This document shows positions 32,722 through 36,877 of a DNA stretch of 36,877 nt, piece after piece. Location of the stretch: positions 1 through 36,877 of the forward strand of contig CAYTTV010000038.1 in the NCBI GenBank assembly GCA_964440915.1, read 5' to 3'. The DNA comes from CAMPJM01 sp964440915. Lineage in GTDB: Bacteria; Bacteroidota; Bacteroidia; Cytophagales; Cyclobacteriaceae. Position numbers and translations under genes: made by a program. Every line of letters begins with the position of its first letter. The stretch's first letter is position 1. A model generated the notes under the pieces. It was not told where the DNA came from and did no database searches. It worked only from the letters and a program-made list of their open reading frames with translations.

Positions 32722-35199
32722 TTACAAGTCTATAAAGGTTGTCGGCAGCCCTTCAGACTGCACACTCACAATATTCTTGGCATTATTGTTTTTTATCCTG
32801 ATGATAGCGCGACCGTTGTATAGCTGCACTTTCCGTGCACCAGTAGAAGTGCCTTGGTTATCGATCAAATGGCCATCGCCAATGGAGGAAAAACGCACAA
32901 ACTGAGCAGCATCTAAACACTGCACACCATTTTTGTCCAGCACGCTCACTTGAACTGTCGTCGTGTCATTCGCTTCTGATAGCTTTTCCAAAACCATACT
33001 GGCTGGTGCTTCCCATTTCGCTGTCTGGTATTTGAATGAAAGTTCATCAGTTACCGTTGTCCTTCCTTTCTTGGCCACTACCTTTACATTATAGTCGCCG
33101 TTGTTCAATGCTACCATCCAACGAAGTCCTGCTGCTGGAAAATCTTGGCTGTTTCGTTTTTTTACACCCATGCTCTCTCCATTTACAAACAGCTCTGCCT
33201 CATCGCAGTTGGAATATACCTTTATCATTTTTCTCTCTCCTTCTTCTCCCCAGCGCACAGGCCAGCTATGGCCGTAAATATGGGCCATAGGCTTTTCTGC
33301 CCAATAGGACTGGAAGACATAGTACGACTCTTTTTTAGTAAAATCCCGCTCAATTATTCCTTTTTGGTTCATGTAAGGCACAGGATTGTCTGGCCGCACA
33401 GGGGTAGAGAAATCTTTGAAAGGCCAATAAGCTGTGCCTGTTAACCAAGGCATTGTTTCCTGTTCTTTGAGGTGCCAATCGATGAGGTTACAAATATAGC
33501 TTTCACTCCAATCTCCATCTCGTGAAACCCGAGTAGAACCTCCATAAAGAGAGGCGTCTCCTGCTCTTTCATCAGCACCGCTCCCCGTTTCAATTCTCCC
33601 CAAAATATTATCAGGATCTTCAGAATGGCGACGGGCATGGCTATCTCCTCCCCATTCCACATGCAAGAAATGATTCACTCGGTTGAACTCTCTTTCCGAC
33701 ACTTCTTTATATTCTGTATACACGCCGCGATACCAGCCTGCCCAGATAGAAGGGGAATACACATCTACAATGTCCTTGCAGAAATCGCAGCGACGAATGG
33801 CGGTCTTCCTTGAAGGGTCAAGCTCATGTGACAACGCATGCAACTCTGACATAAACTCTCGAATGGCTGCTTTGTCGAATTCTGGAAAGTCTCCAGGCCA
33901 ATCGTTCTCATTGCCCAGGCCCCAGATGATGACAGAGGGGTGATTATAATGCTGCTCAATCATATTGGTGAGCATCCTTCGGGCTTGGTCTTTGTAAATT
34001 TCTCCACCAAGTCCCCCTCTGCACCAAGGAATTTCTTCCCATACGAGAATGCCCAAACTATCGCACAGTTCTAGAATGATGCGCGACTGCTGGTAATGCC
34101 CCAACCGAATAAAGTTGACGCCTATATCTTTCATCATCACCATTTCGGTTCGCATTTGCTCTTCTGTCATGGCATTGGCTACTCCTGCATGGTCCTCATG
34201 ACGATGCGTACCGCGTAGCAAAAGTCTTTCTCCATTGAGGTAAAAAGGGCCTTTTTCCTGAAACTCAAAATGACGAAAGCCGATTTTCTCATGAACGGTA
34301 TGTTTACCTAATGGGGAATTTACACTCAGCGTAACAGTATACAAAGCAGGATCGGATGTGGACCAAAGTTTGGGTCTTTTTACTTTAGTCTTCCAAACCT
34401 CTGCATCACCGCTATTGGTGTTTATTTTAGTTTTGTGCTTTGCTACCAATTTGCCTTTGGGATCAGTCAAATGAATCTCCACAGTGCCTTCTGCTACCGC
34501 TTCAGGATTGAAAAACCTTGTCCTTATGTTCAGTTCACCTTCCCTCCCTTTGGCATCTACTGTGGCGTGAGCAAAAACTTTGTCTACCGATAACTTGGGC
34601 ACATACACCAGATTGAGATACCGGTATATACCGCCATAAAGATTGAAATCCGATAAGTCAGAAGGAATCAATTCAAGGTCTCTGGAGTTGTCGCTGCGAA
34701 TGGCAATGGGCACTTTTCCATTAAACTGAGCATCATATACGGCTGTTTCCATAAAACTTTCTACTGCCTCGGTTATGTCTACTGTCCATTCGTCATAACC
34801 TCCCACATGTTCACCTACTTTAGTTGTATAGACATACACCTCTGTTTTTTGGCCCGCTCCTTCAAAATGTAAAAGTGTCCTTCCTTCTTTATAAGGATTG
34901 TCAATTTGAAGGGAGGTTCTGTACCAACCAGGTCCTTGATAGTAATTCTGGTCAGGATCTACGGCATCCGAAGCATTAAAGCTGTGAGGCAAAGTTACCG
35001 CTTCCCAAATCGGAACACTCTCTGATGACCCTTTTTTCACTGGCCTAACAGCTTCCCATATACCTCCAAGATCACTTTTCAGAAACTCCCATCCATCATT
35101 CAGCCGCTTGCTGTTTTGACGCTCTTCTGATTGTGCATTTATGAAGCCTGAAACACTCAAAAGCAACATTAATAATATTAACCTTAGTCTCATCTGCAT
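32722..35199 (-). CDS. Exported glycoside hydrolase family 2 enzyme (beta-galactosidase/beta-glucuronidase type)
   Basis: Hydrolyses beta-linked sugars, probably in the periplasm. The 825 residues have a signal peptide (to about 22, FINAQS), an N-terminal sugar-binding jelly roll, an Ig-like domain, the TIM barrel (about 330-640) and a C-terminal DUF4982-like domain (about 650-740; ELFVNGESMGVKK) plus a last beta domain. The acid/base Glu431 lies in WGLGNENDW and a probable nucleophile Glu515 in HVEWGGD. The RGTHRHEDHAG motif resembles the LacZ NRHEDHP. It follows the GH88 gene by 47 bp on the same strand. Exact specificity (galactoside, glucuronide, other) is not readable. Confidence 0.92.
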   Translation of the reverse strand: MQMRLRLILLMLLLSVSGFINAQSEERQNSKRLNDGWEFLKSDLGGIWEAVRPVKKGSSESVPIWEAVTLPHSFNASDAVDPDQNYYQGPGWYRTSLQIDNPYKEGRTLLHFEGAGQKTEVYVYTTKVGEHVGGYDEWTVDITEAVESFMETAVYDAQFNGKVPIAIRSDNSRDLELIPSDLSDFNLYGGIYRYLNLVYVPKLSVDKVFAHATVDAKGREGELNIRTRFFNPEAVAEGTVEIHLTDPKGKLVAKHKTKINTNSGDAEVWKTKVKRPKLWSTSDPALYTVTLSVNSPLGKHTVHEKIGFRHFEFQEKGPFYLNGERLLLRGTHRHEDHAGVANAMTEEQMRTEMVMMKDIGVNFIRLGHYQQSRIILELCDSLGILVWEEIPWCRGGLGGEIYKDQARRMLTNMIEQHYNHPSVIIWGLGNENDWPGDFPEFDKAAIREFMSELHALSHELDPSRKTAIRRCDFCKDIVDVYSPSIWAGWYRGVYTEYKEVSEREFNRVNHFLHVEWGGDSHARRHSEDPDNILGRIETGSGADERAGDASLYGGSTRVSRDGDWSESYICNLIDWHLKEQETMPWLTGTAYWPFKDFSTPVRPDNPVPYMNQKGIIERDFTKKESYYVFQSYWAEKPMAHIYGHSWPVRWGEEGERKMIKVYSNCDEAELFVNGESMGVKKRNSQDFPAAGLRWMVALNNGDYNVKVVAKKGRTTVTDELSFKYQTAKWEAPASMVLEKLSEANDTTTVQVSVLDKNGVQCLDAAQFVRFSSIGDGHLIDNQGTSTGARKVQLYNGRAIIRIKNNNAKNIVSVQSEGLPTTFIDL

Positions 35200-35246
35200 A
35201 TTATTTTAAATTTCAACAAGGCGTGTTTATGCCCCTATTATTCCAT

Positions 35247-36443
35247 TTACTTATTCATTTCTTTTTGACGCCATAATGCTTCTAGAAAAAAGTAATCCGC
35301 ATACACCAATGGGACATTTATTTCATCATCCTTATTGACGTTACCCGTACTTTTATCCAGAATAAAAGGTGCTTCATCGGTCTCTTCTAAAACATAATCA
35401 GAAGACAAAACAGTTAAAATATCTTCTGCTTTTTCGAGATACACTTCCTTCTTATCATAATTATAGAGCTCCAAAAGTGCTGAGGCTATTATGGCAGCAG
35501 CAGATGCGTCTCTAGGCGCATTGGGTATAGCTGGATCATCAAAATCCCAATAGAAAATGCCGTCTTCAGGGATGTTCGGATGCTGGAATATAAAGTCCTT
35601 AATATGGAGCGCCATCTCTAAAAACTTCTCTTCTTGCGTATAGCGGTATGCCATCACAAACCCATACAAGCCCCATGCCTGCCCTCTTGACCAGGATGAC
35701 TCATCTGAATAGCCTTGATGGGTCATTTTCTTGATGACTTCTCCGGTAGACGGATCATAATCTACCACATGGTAACTACTGTTATCACTTCTGTAATGGT
35801 TTTGCAATGTCGTAAGGGCATGGCTATAAGCTACATTATAATAGGTGCTATCGCCGGTCAGTTTGGTGGCCTCAAACAAAAGCTCCAGGTTCATCATGTT
35901 ATCGATAATGACTGGAAATTGCCATTTGTCTTGACCAAAGTCCCAAGACTTAAGTGCTCCAACCTTGGAATTGAAGCGAGTAACTAATGTATTGGCAGCT
36001 TGGATAATCACCTCCTTATAATGTGGGTTGCCTATAATTTCATATCCTTGGCCAAAACTGCAGTATATCTTAAAACCCATATCGTGGGTACGGTCATTCC
36101 ATTTTTCCTTTTCTATGAAGGCCGTCCATGCCATAGCCCTTTCCTGATAAGCAGAATCACCAGTCAAACGGAAAGCATACCAAAAATTTCCAGGGAAAAA
36201 ACCACTTGTCCAGTCTTTTGAAGGGATACCTCTCACTTTTCCATCTTCTATACTTCTGGGTATGGCATTAGAATCAAGCGGATAAGCGATCATTTTCTCC
36301 AATCGATCTTGAAGGTCGGCACTGAGGTCATTGGCCCCACTTTTCCCTTCTTTATCGGACACGTTTGCACTATTGCAGGCAATCAACATAATGGCGAACA
36401 AGCCGGTGATTAATATCTTTCCTTTTACTTTCATAAAATTCAT
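35247..36443 (-). CDS. GH88 unsaturated glucuronyl hydrolase, lipoprotein
   Basis: Removes the 4,5-unsaturated uronic acid left on oligosaccharides by polysaccharide lyases. The 398 residues start with a lipoprotein signal (lipobox LIAC, Cys23). The GH88 catalytic pair is present: Asp121 in THDMGF and Asp181 in IIDNMMNLELL, spaced like the known pair in the Bacillus enzyme. The alpha6/alpha6 barrel motif ESSWSRGQAWGLYGF is also visible. Met4 is an alternative start. It would act with the GH2 enzyme downstream; a lyase, SusC and SusD are expected outside the window. Substrates could be glycosaminoglycan, ulvan, gellan or pectin-derived. Confidence 0.94.
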   Translation of the reverse strand: MNFMKVKGKILITGLFAIMLIACNSANVSDKEGKSGANDLSADLQDRLEKMIAYPLDSNAIPRSIEDGKVRGIPSKDWTSGFFPGNFWYAFRLTGDSAYQERAMAWTAFIEKEKWNDRTHDMGFKIYCSFGQGYEIIGNPHYKEVIIQAANTLVTRFNSKVGALKSWDFGQDKWQFPVIIDNMMNLELLFEATKLTGDSTYYNVAYSHALTTLQNHYRSDNSSYHVVDYDPSTGEVIKKMTHQGYSDESSWSRGQAWGLYGFVMAYRYTQEEKFLEMALHIKDFIFQHPNIPEDGIFYWDFDDPAIPNAPRDASAAAIIASALLELYNYDKKEVYLEKAEDILTVLSSDYVLEETDEAPFILDKSTGNVNKDDEINVPLVYADYFFLEALWRQKEMNK

Positions 36444-36496
36444 CTTTATACATTTAAGATTTCACGCAATACTTTATCTATCAGGATTCAATCGTA

Positions 36497-36601
36497 TCAG
36501 GCGATGAGATTGAACAGGGCCAGCAATGAAAGAATCAGTGCTATCCCTATGATCAAGAGGCCCACTTTATATTTGAACCTTTCATTTGTATTTTTTTTCA
36601 T
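36497..36601 (-). CDS. Small membrane peptide, 34 residues
   Basis: A short frame opens with a Lys/Asn-rich head (MKKNTNERFKYK) and then has one hydrophobic helix (VGLLIIGIALILSLLALF) ending NLIA. The positive-inside head and single membrane segment fit a small inner-membrane protein. It starts 158 bp upstream of the GH88 start, in the same direction, with 53 bp between. I cannot assign a function, and the ORF is short enough that chance cannot be excluded. Confidence 0.5.
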   Translation of the reverse strand: MKKNTNERFKYKVGLLIIGIALILSLLALFNLIA

Positions 36602-36877
36602 GATCTATTTTTACTCGCAACATTAGCTTAAAAGTAAGGGAAAAGGCTTTCTTAAAGACAGGGCATTTTTGTCATTCTTACACGAAAAATCCATCATTTT
36701 GAGAAACAGCCCTATAAATTTGTGAAAATGCAGCGGATGAAAGTGATTTTGTTACAAAGCACCAGCAAATGCGAGGAATATGGAGTTAAATCAGGAGATA
36801 AAAAGAGGTGAATTTGGATACCCGCAACTTTCGAGCTGATTGATATTCAAGGTAAAGCCTTTTAGGCTTATTGCTGG

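Noticed and set aside
36725..36808. 27-residue open frame at the right edge, after a TAnnTTTG-like site at 36715-36722
   Set aside because: Too short, no hydrophobic or conserved pattern, and no TTG at the proper spacing before the promoter-like site.

Overview
The window looks like a chromosomal stretch of a Bacteroidota bacterium, probably of the Cytophagia type. Reasons: moderate-to-low GC; genes without recognisable Shine-Dalgarno sites; several upstream regions carrying the Bacteroidota -7 promoter element TAnnTTTG; a TonB receptor with an N-terminal CarboxypepD_reg-like domain; a TPR histidine kinase; a SpmA-SpmB fusion; and a glycan-degradation gene pair. I assign the phylum with confidence but cannot name a genus.

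Layout. 1-2.5 kb: the 3' end of a tRNA (probably Gln), then prs, rplY/ctc and pth, a translation and nucleotide housekeeping block. 2.6-8.0 kb: a DtxR/MntR-type metal regulator diverging from a TonB-dependent receptor, with a perfect 16-bp palindrome in the receptor promoter, followed by an exported EEP-family phosphodiesterase and an exported two-domain esterase. 8.1-10.6 kb: ROK glucokinase, phosphofructokinase and methylglyoxal synthase, all on the minus strand, a small glycolysis control cluster. 11-15.7 kb: a small membrane protein, an agmatinase/arginase-family ureohydrolase, the Tex RNA-binding protein and a hypothetical protein. 16.1-19.5 kb: two tandem, related sensor kinases. The first lacks the phospho-acceptor His and the ATP-binding motifs; the second is intact and has TPR repeats. 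19.5-24 kb: SpmAB fusion, a lipoprotein, RsmE and a DEAD-box helicase with a long leader.

24-25.2 kb is a 1.2-kb gene-free tract. It contains a structured element with two Bacteroidota-like anchor motifs, a candidate ~105-nt small RNA (promoter element plus intrinsic terminator), and a cluster of degenerate repeats built on GCTAAAGC. 25.2-30.8 kb is a nucleotide-sugar module: an aminotransferase and a PglF/WbpM-type 4,6-dehydratase on the plus strand, meeting a convergent wecB-wecC-like pair. These would make amino-dideoxy sugars and UDP-HexNAc uronic acid for surface glycans; no glycosyltransferases lie inside the window. 31-32.6 kb holds an unusual SDR-like protein with an N-terminal zinc-ribbon-like motif and no catalytic Tyr. 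32.7-36.6 kb holds a GH2 glycosidase and a GH88 unsaturated-uronyl hydrolase lipoprotein, probably part of a polysaccharide-utilisation locus continuing past the right edge, preceded by a 34-residue membrane peptide.

The items most worth a second look are the pseudokinase-kinase tandem, the structured element and candidate RNA at 24.2-24.7 kb, the zinc-ribbon SDR-like protein, and the DtxR palindrome with its receptor-hydrolase run. I see no CRISPR array, prophage or complete transposon.
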